Shown: piece after piece, positions 31,840-43,495 of the stretch
Numbering within the stretch: position 1 is the first letter of the stretch
Layout of the letters: the number at the start of each line of letters is the position of its first letter
Source: Exophiala sp. HKRS030
Lineage: Eukaryota > Ascomycota > Eurotiomycetes > Chaetothyriales > Herpotrichiellaceae
Assembly (NCBI GenBank): GCA_023897205.1
Contig: JAHWDD010000001.1
Coordinates: forward strand, 2,356,001 to 2,420,000
Reading direction: 5' to 3'
Length of the DNA stretch: 64,000 bases
Program-made: the position numbers and the translations under genes
The notes under the pieces: generated by a model
The model's database searches: none
Seen by the model: the letters and a program-made list of their open reading frames with translations, nothing else
What the model was told of the DNA's origin: nothing

Positions 31840-34513
31840 GGAGTAGGCGCTGTTGATTTTATATCATGACTTTGGATACAAGGTAAACCCTCATATCTAC
31901 GTTACGGTCTCGCTTCATGAAAATGACCACACATCTGAAATTCGGGTCCAAGCTAGCGATGAGTCCGACGGCAAGCGAAATTATGAGAAACCATTCAAGG
32001 AATATGAGGCAGTGCGTTCTGCTCTTATCAGATGAGGTCCAGTAACGCAGTACCCAGGCGCTCTGCAACCGCTATGCACATTTTCCGTCAAGATGAGCGA
32101 CGTGCCCAAGCTGTCAACGGAAACTTCATCAAGACTTCGAATGTGCGCATGCATATTGATGGGGGAGCACTTCTGTCGCAGGGGTAAACGAGCTTTGCCC
32201 CCGTCGAATGGAACAACTTCCCGGTTCAGTTCAGGACTTTCTGCAAAGGATATCTCCTGAGATAAAGACACAGATCGAGCGAATAGTCGACTCTGGTGAT
32301 GCTCCTGTCCTTTAGGATAGTCTCATCGATCTTTCTCGAGTTGCTTCTGAGAGCCTTTTCCTAGGGCAGCCTCAGTTTGTGGAGTCTTGGGCTGCTAGCA
32401 TAAAGCAAGAAGGGCGCATCCTTGATATTCTGGACGGCAACCAAACGACTTGTCAGACTTTCGATAAATTTGGGCATTTTCTCGAGACGCTCAGAGCCTT
32501 CACCAATTAGCATAATGGCAGACCCACTGCTCTACGCCTATCTTCTTCTGAGAGGAGTCCCTTAGGATATATCCTGCATCTTTGCTACCTCTCGGTGGAT
32601 TTCGGCAAGAGTTCAAGCATGTGCGCCATTCTTTCGAGGAAGCTGGCATCATCGCCGCTATGGCATATTTGGTCATGATCAGATGTGGAGGGATTACAGG
32701 TTCCAGAAGATTGAGAAGTGTACGATCAACATGAAGCTTATGGAGATCCCAGGTACTTCCAGCGGTCATCTTTTCGCATTTGCGAAGCGGCAAAGGATGA
32801 CGATTCTCCACTGTCGACCGGCACGGCCTTCAAGATGCACTTAGAGGCTATCCACACTGAGAGGAATGACCATCCTGCCCACAGTGGGGAAGCCAGTCTT
32901 CCAGTCTGTCGTCTTTCCCCATCGGCTCCCTGTACGAATAGTCGGCTCCAGCCGCTCCAGACTTCAAGAAATGCCTGCGGACCCGTTGATGCTGGTGCTC
33001 AGGATGATGATTTCGACACTGAGCCGTGGGTCATCCAGCTGAGGCCTCAGCTCCGATATGTGCCAGATCATTATATCTGCTCCAAATTTCCCAAGAAGTG
33101 GCATTCACTTCGAGCTAAATATGACGAATACGACACCTACCCTCCAGCCTCGTCCCGGCTCGTCGCCACCAGGAACACGACATCACAGGACTGATTGAGA
33201 CTGCCACAGGCAATGTGTGAACGTTCGATCACATTTCTAAAAGCCACGCCTAGTGCGAACTTCGGGAGGCACTCGGTAGCTTGAGATGTGAGGAAGCTTG
33301 CAAGAAATCACCTTTCACCGAGTTCAACAAGGCCGCGAAAGTTCTAGGCACTGCCAATCAGCTATACATTTTGGAAAGACGTGGTATCTTCGAGTCATTC
33401 AAAGGCGACGTTGATGAAGACGTTGAAGATTTATGCTCCTGAATGGGTCACAGAAGAAAATCATGCCGTTCTCGCGCGACGCTCTTGGAGGTGTCTTCCT
33501 TGTCCAGTGTTGTCCAGGCGCTGGCAAAACTCACATGATCTGCCAGATTTCTGTTCCATTTTGAAGTCAGAGACCAACCGCGTTCTGTAAGTCATCTCGC
33601 CGACCAATGATAATGCTGATGACCTCGCCAGCAAATTGGGCTCAACTGTCATAAAGACCGGCGCCGACCACAAGTATGTCATTAGGCTTCAATCAAAAGA
33701 CACCGAAGCGACAATTGCCAATCGTACATGCTATGATTTCATGCGAGCACTTGAACTCAATCGTCGACCTGATGTGGAAGAAATGGAGTAGTCTCGTATG
33801 AGCGGATAAATTCGCCATATGGTCGCAGCTTGTATTACGACAAGTTCTTCTCGGACGCCCTGCTTTAAGGCAATTCAACCTCTTTCTTCATTCGTTCTTC
33901 CCCGGGTCAAAGTCCAAAAGCAGTGTGATTGTCTTTGGACCATCGTAAAGGACAATTCAACAAGACTGAGGTCTGGTCAACTGGCTCCAAGTACAACAAC
34001 TCCTACACAATTACCGCCAGTCGGGTCATTCAGGAACTACTGAAGATTACGATGCCTTCAGACAAACCTACTATGGGAGTTATCTGCCCATATGCAAAGC
34101 ATAGGAATGATCTGCTCGCCCTGAAGTCATCCATGAAACGTGATGGCTTACCGGCTGGGCGTCTTCATGTAGCCACTATCGACGCGGTCTTGGGCAAAGA
34201 ATACACCTACATTATTCTCCTTCTTGCTGTGCGTTGGAGTCCTGGTCTCTTGGCAGACTCATGTCGCATGAACGTTGACCTGTCTCACGCCCGTGACGGC
34301 CTGGTCATCATTACATCTCTTGATGAACTGATGAGCATCCGTATTCGCGCTCGAAATCTAAGGACATTCATTGAAATTGTCAAATCACACCACTACAGAA
34401 TAGAACCTGGTGGCAAGCAGACCATCACTTCCGGCCCAAATGCCACGAGACCATCTACGAACAAGTACTGTTGTCTTTCGTTAGCTCTAAGTGTTACTCT
34501 CAAACTGGTCTAG
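31840..34513 (+). pseudogene. Wreck of an SF1 (UPF1/NFX1-like) RNA helicase
   Basis: Fragments in different plus-strand frames fall in helicase order. Walker A is GGVFLVQCCPGAGKTHMICQ (core 33514-33534), motif Ia is SPTNDNADDLASKLG (about 33597-33645), and the C-terminal RecA half is in 33929-34513: VICPYAKHRNDL, VATIDAVLGKEYTYIILLLA, then LADSCRMNVDLSHARDGLVI (motifs IV to VI). Between them lie in-frame stops (TGA after ISVPF, TAA after RVL, TAG after VEEME) and frame changes; motif II is lost. Upstream frames (31853-32035, 32718-33194) probably belong to its N-terminal part. Related helicases are multi-copy in many filamentous fungi. No RNA-level function is expected. Confidence 0.65.
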
Positions 34514-35242
34514 AATATCCGGCACACAAATCATTGTTACGAATGAGAAGAACGCCATAGTCATTGGGGAAGGGGTGGTTCAAGCGACTTCATTTTGACA
34601 AGTGAGGTATCGTGAGGATGAGAGATCCAGGGAAAGGGGGAAAGAGGAAAAAGGGGAGAGGTCTTGCAAACAGATTCTCTACACTAGTCACGATGACGAT
34701 CGTACAGTATAACAAGCCATGCGCTCAGAACATAGAACCAACAATACATGTACCCGTGAGACATCCTGATTCGGGCAGATTTGCGCTTCGCAACAACATT
34801 TCCACACTCGAGCTCTGAGCACCACATCACGCGGCCAACGAGCTCAATCAATAGGAGTTCGGCGTCTGATGGATGGTGCACATAGATGGAAACGACCAAG
34901 CTCATAGATAGCCCTATGTATTTACATAATGCAAGATGAGTGTACAGCGGCCTACCCAGGCGTGCCAGGCTGAAACGCTTTGATCTTAGCAACCAGGCGT
35001 CGGTGGGTAAGAAAGTGAGCCAATGACACGAGGCGCATCCTTTCCTCTCCTCTCCCTACTCCGTACGCCGTACATCTCCAACTCCAATTCAGACATTCCG
35101 CGACTCACCAATGCATCATCCATCACCGCGTCGCTGAAGTCCAACATGCAATTACAAAGATACCGCTGGACGGACGATCTCTCTTTACCATGCACATGAG
35201 ACATGCCACTCACGTTGACTTCTTCCCGCGCATGACTTGACA
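34514..35242. other. Intergenic region upstream of SEC8
   Basis: About 730 bp with no supported coding content; the last few hundred bases are probably the SEC8 promoter and leader. Confidence 0.5.
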
Positions 35243-38200
35243 ATGAGTTCGAACAACCCTTATGCCGTCAACGGCTACGGCGGCTCGAGACCGAATAATG
35301 CCAACCCATATGCCACCTCGAACGCTTCCAATACCTCAGCCTCGATCAATCCCTATGCTGCTACCAATACACCCAACACCGTCTCGAGTGGTCGCTATGT
35401 CGACCCATACATGTCCTCACAAGCAAATGCTTCCTCCGCATCCGTAAACAGTTCCGGCTCCCAAGATCGTAGGGGCAAGTCAACCCCTTTCGAACAGCGT
35501 GACAGAGACTCACCCGGACCGCTGTCATCAGGACGCGCTGGCTCCGGAGGTGGAAGTGCAAGTGGAGGCTATGGAGGATTATCTCGGCCTCGCTATGCCG
35601 ACAATCCTGCTTCACAGAGGAACGAATATGATTATGGAGGACGTAGGGATTCGCAAGAATCTGAGCGCCGACAGCCACGACCTCCGACTCGAGAAAGAGA
35701 GAGAGCATATAATGAACAACAGTCGCGCGATCCAAGAGACCAGAGATCTGCCATGCCTCCACCTCCTACGATACCCTCTAAGCCTTCTACATCCGGTCTA
35801 AGCCAACAGTCCTCTTCGAATGGGCTCAACTCTCAAAAATATCCTCCTCCACCAGACAATATTAATCGACAGTACTCTCCGCGTCGCCCTCCCAAGACTA
35901 TGGAACAGATTTTGCGGCATATTCAGACGGACTGGAAGGATATGGAGGGAGATGATTGTGTACCCGTCAAGATCGCCCTCAAACTTATGGATCCCAGTTC
36001 GTTAGGGTTGGCGGATAGGGAAGGTGATTTTGCAGATACCCATGTCGACCTGCAAAAGAGCCTCAAGACCGTGGTCAATGAACATTACACCGACTTCAAC
36101 AGCGCTGTGGGCACCTACCACAAAATTCAAAATGCCATTCGAGAAAGTCAAAGTCGAGTCAGACAATTGAAGACGGGCATGATGAACATAAAAGGTGGTA
36201 TGTTGACTACACGACCAGAACTAAGAACACTGGCTGAGCAGAGTGGCGAGCTGGACGACATGATTGTCTTGTTATCAAACATCGAAGCAGTGAAAATCAT
36301 TCCGGCAAAGCTGGAAGAGAAAATCAGCGAAAAGAAATTCCTCGGGGCTGTGGAATTACTGATTGAAAGTCTCAAAGCAGTGACCAAGAGTGAACTCGAT
36401 GGAATTGGAGCAATCACAGATCTAAGAAGCTATTTTACCAACCAGGAAGGGACTCTACTGGATATTCTCGTTGAGGAATTGCATGATCACTTATATTTGA
36501 GGAGCCCTTATTGCAAAGACCGATGGAAAGGAAAGAAATCCAATGGCGAAGAACGAGATCCTAAAGACAATCTCATGGGCGTTGGAATCAATGCCTGGGA
36601 TCGTCCATTCAACCACTACCTTAACAATGCCGACCTTTTCACACCCATGGTTGAGGATGCATCAAAAAATCCAGAGGCGGATACATTCTATTACATCCAT
36701 ATGATTTTGGAAGCTCTGAACAAGCTAGGTCAACTCAGCGAAGCAATTTCGAGAATTGAACAACGAATGCCAATGGAATTATACAAAGTTGTCGAAAAAA
36801 CCAATCAAGACATTGACGCCAAATATCCATCGCACTTACGAGGTCATGTCAATAAAGGCAGCAAGCAAGTTATTTCGCTTCAGGCTGACCCAGCCAGGGA
36901 CCAAGTACTCTCCGATTTTCTATGGACGATTTATTCCAAGTTTGAGGCCATGGCAGAGAGTCATCGTGTTCTGCACGAAGTCATCGGTGGTATCGTCACC
37001 AGAGAGAAGTTATCCAAGCCTGAGAAATATACAGCCGGGTTCAAGGAATTGTGGAAGCTGTACCAGATGGAAATGCGATCATTATTACACGATTATCTCG
37101 CCACAAATGGGGACTTGACGCTACGTACTACCATGACCACAACAAGCAGTACTGATATCTTCTCCCGTTCACAACGAGACAAAAGTAAGAAGATGTTTAG
37201 GATCGCCGAGATGGATCAAAAGTCTGAAGCTATGAAGATAGAAGAGGACGAATTGAACGAGATATTAAAGAGTTCAGTGCCTGGACTGGTCAGCAAATCT
37301 CGAGCTAGAAATGGTACCGACCTCTCCTCAGATCGTCATGGTCAAGACAGTACTGCAGCGGGACACAAACTACTGGTCGAACCTGGTGTTTTCAACATTA
37401 CTGTCTTATTGACTCCATCATTGACATTCCTACAACGACTTAAAGATGTCGTACCTCCAACCTCCAACATTCCGATGAGCACTTTGACATCCTTCCTTGA
37501 TGATTTCCTCATCAATGTATTTCATCCCCAGTTAGAAGAAGCAGTCACGGAGTTATGCGCACAGTGTATGATTGATCTCGAGGCATTTTCTCAAGACATC
37601 CAATGGTCAAAGCACTCGCCCCATCCGGTTTTCAAAGGGACAACCGCTTTCTTGAACCTGATAAGAGGCTTTTCGACCCTATTGACCACTATTCCGCAAG
37701 ATTCAATCTTCACCCAGTTGATCATCAATCAGATTGTCACCTACTATGATAAATGTTTCGGCTACTACAAGTCTTTGGTTAGCCGCGTGGCTCCTGCCAA
37801 TGGAAACCCAAATCTGAACACCTTATCCCTGAAGGCGGCCGCCTCATGGGCAGCATCGGGAGACATTCGTGACGCCGCTGTGGAAATCTACAATCAGTTA
37901 TTTAAGGACGAGGTAGTGGACCCTGATCTCATCGCCAAGGAGGTTCAAGCCTTGCTATCTGCTTCGAAACAAAGTCCCTTGTCATCTTATGATATCATCT
38001 CCGACCCAAAGTCTGTGCATCAACTTTCACTTCTGCACAACAGCATGCAGTGGCTTTCTTCTGCCTTGATGCAGCTCCGACACGTCGACGCAACCTCAAC
38101 TTCTGGACATGCTCGCACTGGCTCGCAGAGCAGAAATCCGCGCAGATGGACATTGGTCACAAGTCTTCGCGCACCAACCAAATCACCATCTCATCCCGGA

Positions 38201-39081
38201 GCCACCACTCCTGTCTACCTTCCTCTAACATCCGAAACCGCCATTCCCTACGATAATGCAGTCACGGCGATCCGAACGCTTGCTCAGACGACCCTTCTGA
38301 CACTGCACATCGACATCCGCTGTGGAATTATGCATCAATTGTCCCGGACATTACGTGGGCCTGAACTCACAAGTCCAACATCGCCATCGGGCGATAATCG
38401 CGACTCTGCCGCCCTACCTGCAATCGACTCGGGTGTATATCCATATGTACTTCCATCTCCGCCGAGTTCAGCGTCGCCACTAGTCCTGGAACTAAACACA
38501 GACCTCATCTCGTTCGACTCCAACATCGCCATGTATCTCGGCGTCAAGGAGCAAAATTTCATTCTCTTCGGTCTGGCCAAACTAGTCGACCGATACCTCG
38601 TCGTTGGAGCAGACATGATCGGCGTGATGAACACCAACGGCGCCGAACGAGTCAGGATTGACGCAATGGTCATCCAACAAAACCTACGCGCGATCCTGGC
38701 GAGCACAAAGTCCAAAACTCACTCTTTGACCAATGGCAGAACCACATCAGATTCAACCGCACCCGGTTCAACCGGCCTAGGTATAGTGACAGACACAAAC
38801 GCGCCACGAGTGACCCCGACGACCCCGAATCCAGCATCCTCACCTCTTCATCACGCTACTTCGATCTCTTCCTCGGCGGCGCCGACGCAATCCTACAATA
38901 TGTCCAGGAGGCCAAGGCCCAGGGTCGAGACGTCGGCTACACGTACGACGAACTGCGCACGCTTGTCGAGTTGTGGTTCAGCGCCAAGCTGCGTGGTGAG
39001 GACCGCGAGGAGGGTCTCAAGGCAAGGAAGAGACAGCAGGAGGTTTTACTTGAATTGGGCGAGAGGATGTGGGATTCGTGA
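35243..39081 (+). CDS. SEC8: Exocyst complex subunit Sec8
   Basis: A long frame starts at the ATG at 35243 (MSSNNPYAVNGYGG). Residues 1 to about 215 are Asn/Ser/Pro/Arg-rich and likely disordered. The Sec8 N-terminal domain follows: TMEQILRHIQTDWKDMEGDD, then HVDLQKSLKTVVNEHYTDFN, then a coiled-coil-prone AIRESQSRVRQLKTGM and LVEELHDHLYLRSPYC. Sec8 is part of the octameric exocyst that tethers secretory vesicles at growth sites. At the 3' end the true C-terminus (SSRYFDLFLGGADAILQYVQ ... YTYDELRTLVELWFSAKLRG ... ERMWDS, stop 39079-39081) is in another frame from the body. The switch lies between about 38700 and 38800. A 41-, 71- or 83-bp intron with donor GTCCAA would restore it, as would one added base; I cannot choose. 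Confidence 0.92.
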
Positions 39082-42000
39082 TATCTGACATATAGTAGTT
39101 GAAGTCTGAAGGTAGAGCGTTAGACTGAGTTAAAGTCAATGAGAGAAAGATGAACAAGGGACGAAGGAGGAGAATCTTAAGAGGAGTATAGGATGAATGG
39201 GGCAGTTTGGCGCCCGAACGAGCAATGCAATCACAACCACACAGCGAGCAGGTTTTGTCCCGAATACGAATCCCCCAGCCTGCGCCGTTTAGGAAAAAAG
39301 GCTTTCTTGGTTTTCCCATTGTGTTTCGTAGCCTGAGATTAGACAACCGATGCGCGCATGATCCACGCGACCCACACACGATCCGCGGACGATCGATTTG
39401 ATACCTCGTATTTGTTAGTCTCTGTGGTGTGACAAAATCACACTTCGACTCAATGCCTTTAGGCCCTGGCCAAGGTAGTGAGTGACTGAGTGATTGCCCA
39501 CTATTGGTAGACGGGAGAACTCAGGATTGCCTTTGTGGCCCGCCCAAAACCGCCAGCCAACGCAGGAAGGCCAGGTATTTGTTCTTGTTTAATCGCAAGA
39601 CTTTACAAGCACATTCATGTATTGCCAAACCAAACCGAATGACAATATCGAGATTTCCCATTGGTCATAACAGAAGGAACCCTGCCCAGGTCCGGAGGAC
39701 ACAAACACAGGTGTGTATCTGCCGAACACACTCATGCTCGGGTGAGATTTCCAGGGAGGAATAGAATACATCTCAACCACAAGCTCAAAACACACAGATA
39801 CACACGCGTGCGCACGAAACCTTGCCGGTTTTCGCCTCTTCTTGCCCCTGCCTTCCTTGAGAAATGCTGGCAAATCTGTGGATCTTCCTAGCTCCTCGGT
39901 ATCCACCTCGGTCGGATGTCCTGGACGTGTTGCTTGCTCTGGAGTTGCACTTCAAGTGATGCTGATTCGCGCCACGCTGTTCAACTCCCTCGAGCGACAT
40001 CCACGTCTGACGAAGCTCCCTCTGATGGTACACTCTTTTCCGGGGTATCATATCGACTCCTCACCACACTTTCTAAATACTGGGATGGAGGGGATTTCGG
40101 GGCGATATTGCGGTCGAAGCATCTTGAAGATATTGACGCCACTCGCGATTCCCATCGTCGATTCCAAAGAAAAGATCAAGAAGCTAATCGAGTCATCAAG
40201 TCCTCAGGAGGGTTTGAATTGCTTGAGTCATGATCGACCCCTTGTTATTACTCCATTCTTTTTCGCCTGCCTATTTCGCCTGATTGTCGGATGTAGTGCA
40301 GTTGTATTCCTCTTTCTCTTTTTGATTGTGCTCTAGCCTCGAAAATGTCGGTATATACATCTTTGGTTTATGCTTCCTGGGTTCTCGCCCACTTCAACAA
40401 GGAACATGTCACATTAAATGATATGATTGGGTAAATGGCGCAAGCTGTGGCGATGAATCTTGTCCGCATAAGTGGGCTCTTCAGGTGGGCTCTTTCTGAA
40501 AGAATTTGAATCGTAGATTGCGATCATGTTCAAGGATTCGAAGCGCTTGAAAAGTTAGTTTGACAACTCGTGCTAGTCGATATGGTCATGATGTGAAAAG
40601 ACAGACTGTTGTCCAAACAACGTAATTGCAGATCTGCTCTTCCGGTATTATGGGTATCTGCGCATCTGTCAGAGAGATCGTGTAAGCTCATCGCACGATT
40701 GGCGTGGGAAAGGACGCCCCACTACTAAGGATTTCGAAAATTGGGAGCATGGTAAGGCAGGGCTTCGACTCTTGCACGCCAAACTTGGTGAAACATCAGT
40801 TCAAAGTGGAAAACCAGTGGAAGGATACTAGTGACTGTCATTGGCAAGGAGTGATGGCGTACCGAATCGCAGATGGTGCCGCTGGTCGAATGTCAGGAGG
40901 GAAGTTAAGTTCCCTCGTTAAGGTCGTAGTAAAGATGGGCCTCGTCAGTCGCTCCCGGAAGTTTGCTCCGGTATTGAATTTGAGCTTCGCCCCGTTTTGC
41001 GTGCGCATTGTTCCTGTAAGTTTGACCTCCCAGGGTTAGGAGACTCCAGGTTGTACCCTCGCCTTAGGGACTTGTGCAAAGCATTTGGACAGGCTGAGCA
41101 GGGAAGAGGAAACGCTTTCGTAACAGTTGCCGAGTTGAGATTGAACCTTCTTGATGAGGCTGTTCTCAAAGCATGACAGCGTCTAAATGGACCGTTCACA
41201 ACAAGGTCAAAGTACCCATCTCACAATTGTTTTCTCATGGACGGCATGTGTTTCTCCAGCTCATCTCCTTTGCGATACCAAAAAGCCGATTTGACTGACG
41301 ATATAGCCTGCCACAATGCTCGGCCTCCTCCCAAGCGAGTTGCCCAATCAAAAGGCCGGAATTTACGACGGAAATGTAGCTCCTGTCCAATCCTCCAACC
41401 ATACTAGGCAATCCTCTTCTGATTGAGCCGGAAAGTCCTTCCTCATGCAATCAGAACAAAGCAATCCAATCTCGAGGTTCATTTGGCATTGCTGACAGAC
41501 ATTACCGTTCAAGTTTTTGGACCTAATACTTTGACCTTCTTTGTGCTGAAGAAGATAAAATCCACCCCGAGCTTGTACACGTCGTGTATTTGAAACGCCA
41601 ACGTACATGCAGATACCGAATTTCTGAAAGTTCCCCCTCATAGATTTGACGTTTGAGTAGATCTTTCAACCCAAAACAGTTGTCCCGAAGATACAGTTGC
41701 AGGTCCGAAGACAACTTTTGGCAGCCGCTGAACTTAGGCAGAAAACCAGACCCCGAGATTGCGCATCGCCACGTTATTGTGACCAAACAGAACAAGACCA
41801 GATGGTCAATTCATCTACATGTAAATGACATGGTAGACTAGCGCCAAGAAACATTTGTAAATCTCATTCAAGCCACCAAAGCCGAACAGTCCACACTTCT
41901 CACCCTCTGCACTTCGACTGTGCCGTTTCGCCCACCACAGACATGATCTCTCATTCGAATCGATATCTTGTGATTCTTGCATGCTTGGCCATTCGAGTTT

Positions 42001-42263
42001 TACCAGCACTCTGTCATATGTCCGACGCCTCCGATTAGAACACGGTACGATTGGAGACCGTTTGGGGAAATGCCAGATGTGAGAGTTGTGCAGCGAGCTT
42101 TGCCTCCGCAAATTTTGAGTTCGAATAATCGGCATCTTGCTCGCAAACGTGATCGCGGTTGTATAGAGTTACGCTACCTCACCTCAACAAATATCGAGAT
42201 CCAAAAGGCAACTGATTTCTGAGAACCCTCATATTATAGAATTCTCTCTGTTGATTCCATTGG
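39082..42263. other. Stretch of about 3.2 kb with one possible small gene
   Basis: Apart from the 105-codon frame at 39916-40233, nothing here has coding character that I can support. No repeats with clear borders. Confidence 0.4.
39916..40233 (+). CDS. Hypothetical protein frame, 105 codons
   Basis: The frame has a well-behaved second half (GDFGAILRSKHLEDIDATRD, then HRRFQRKDQEANRVIKSSGG and FELLES), rich in charged residues, with mixed third-position bases. The first ~20 residues are Cys/Ser/Trp-rich and unconvincing as a start, so this may be the last exon of a gene whose upstream exon I could not find. No family recognised. Confidence 0.3.
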   Translation: MSWTCCLLWSCTSSDADSRHAVQLPRATSTSDEAPSDGTLFSGVSYRLLTTLSKYWDGGDFGAILRSKHLEDIDATRDSHRRFQRKDQEANRVIKSSGGFELLES

Positions 42264-43495
42264 ATGATGCCGACTCCGAGTGGAAAAAGGCAGGGGAAGT
42301 CGCCTTTGAAAGCAGAACCGGTCGAACAAGGGAAATCCAGGATCCGGATAGGACGTGCATGCGATCGTTGCAAGATCAAAAAATCAAAGGTGGGTCACCC
42401 TTTGGTCAAGAAGGCTCGTAACGGAGGTTGGCATCATTAGCTGACTCGCCACAGTGTGACGGTAATAACCCATGTTCAGGTTGTGAAGCAAGCGAGAGTA
42501 TTTGCGAATATAGCGCTCGAAGGAGAAGAGAAGCGCGAGAATGGTAGGTCAATCACACCTCGCGTCTTCTCGCGCACCTGTTCGTGCTATCCCCAACTTG
42601 AAAAGAATCTTCTGACGACTGAATTTCTGCAACCAGGTATTGGAACACACATGAAGCTATGGATCAGGCCTTGCAAACGTTGTATTGGGCATGTAGGCAG
42701 AACCTCGGGTTTCCAGGCGTCATCCCTGATGAGAGCAGTGGGCATGTATCGACAGATGCGATTCTGCGGGGCTTAGGTCTGTCACCGCCCTCGGCAGATC
42801 TGAGCGGAATGCCTGGAGGAAGATCTGAATCACAAACGGATGGGGTAAACTCCGTCGGAGAAGGGCCGTACAAATCCCCCGAAATGCATAGAAGCATGGA
42901 TCATATGACCGATGGTTCGACAGATGCAACGAGCATAGCTTTGGTGAGCGGAGCTCATGGAAACATGCCCTTCGCCAGTATCCCAGTTTCATACGGCCCA
43001 CGTACGAACCAGTCCGAATCAATGGTGCCTATGAGATTTGTTCAGAGATACAGCCAGGGAATTGATGGACAAACAGAAGTAGCCTTACTTCCAGGCGAAC
43101 AGGATGGTATGTTGGAATTCAATACAGCAGCCTACTCTTCGTCGAGTAGTTATCAGTTCCAGAAGGCCTCGCAATTGGCAGGCCTGGATCATGGCGCCAT
43201 GTTAGATGGTCACGATGATACACACATAGATGGACACACCGACCCAAGGACCGACGTTCATGATGGGCCTTTGATGGCCAGACATGACAATTCAATGATG
43301 GATGGACATGATGGCGTGATGCTTGATGGTCACAACGACCGAGCACCTGACGAACATGGTACGGATTGGGCAGGTACACCAGGGCGAAGAGTGCCGGGAA
43401 CTCTTCCGTGGCCTGGGACCTTGGCTGCCGTGCAGACAGATGTTGGCACCGTCAAGGGTCGTCTGAACCCATCTCGGAGGCAACCGAAATCATGA
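42264..43495 (+). CDS. Zn(II)2Cys6 transcription factor with His/Asp-rich repeats
   Basis: Exon 1 starts at ATG 42264 or 42267 and reads MPTPSGKRQGKSPLK...RACDRCKIKKSK. After an intron (GTGGGT...CACAG), exon 2 gives CDGNNPCSGCEASESICEY and RRRREARE. A second intron (GTAGGT...CCAG) leads to YWNTHEAMDQALQTLYWACR, then QNLGFPGVIPDES and a long low-complexity tail to the stop at 43495. The cluster spacing is C-X2-C-X6-C-X5-C-X2-C-X6-C. The helix after the cluster (QALQTLYWACRQNLGFPG) recurs in a class of fungal regulators. Residues encoded at about 43190-43370 form repeats around DGHD/DGHN/DGHT with many Met, His and Asp. No fungal-specific middle domain is seen. Target genes unknown. Intact. Confidence 0.82.

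Noticed and set aside
39842..40336. 164-codon plus-strand frame ending in a hydrophobic tail
   Set aside because: It overlaps the better 39916-40233 frame, and the hydrophobic end is built from a T-rich non-coding stretch.
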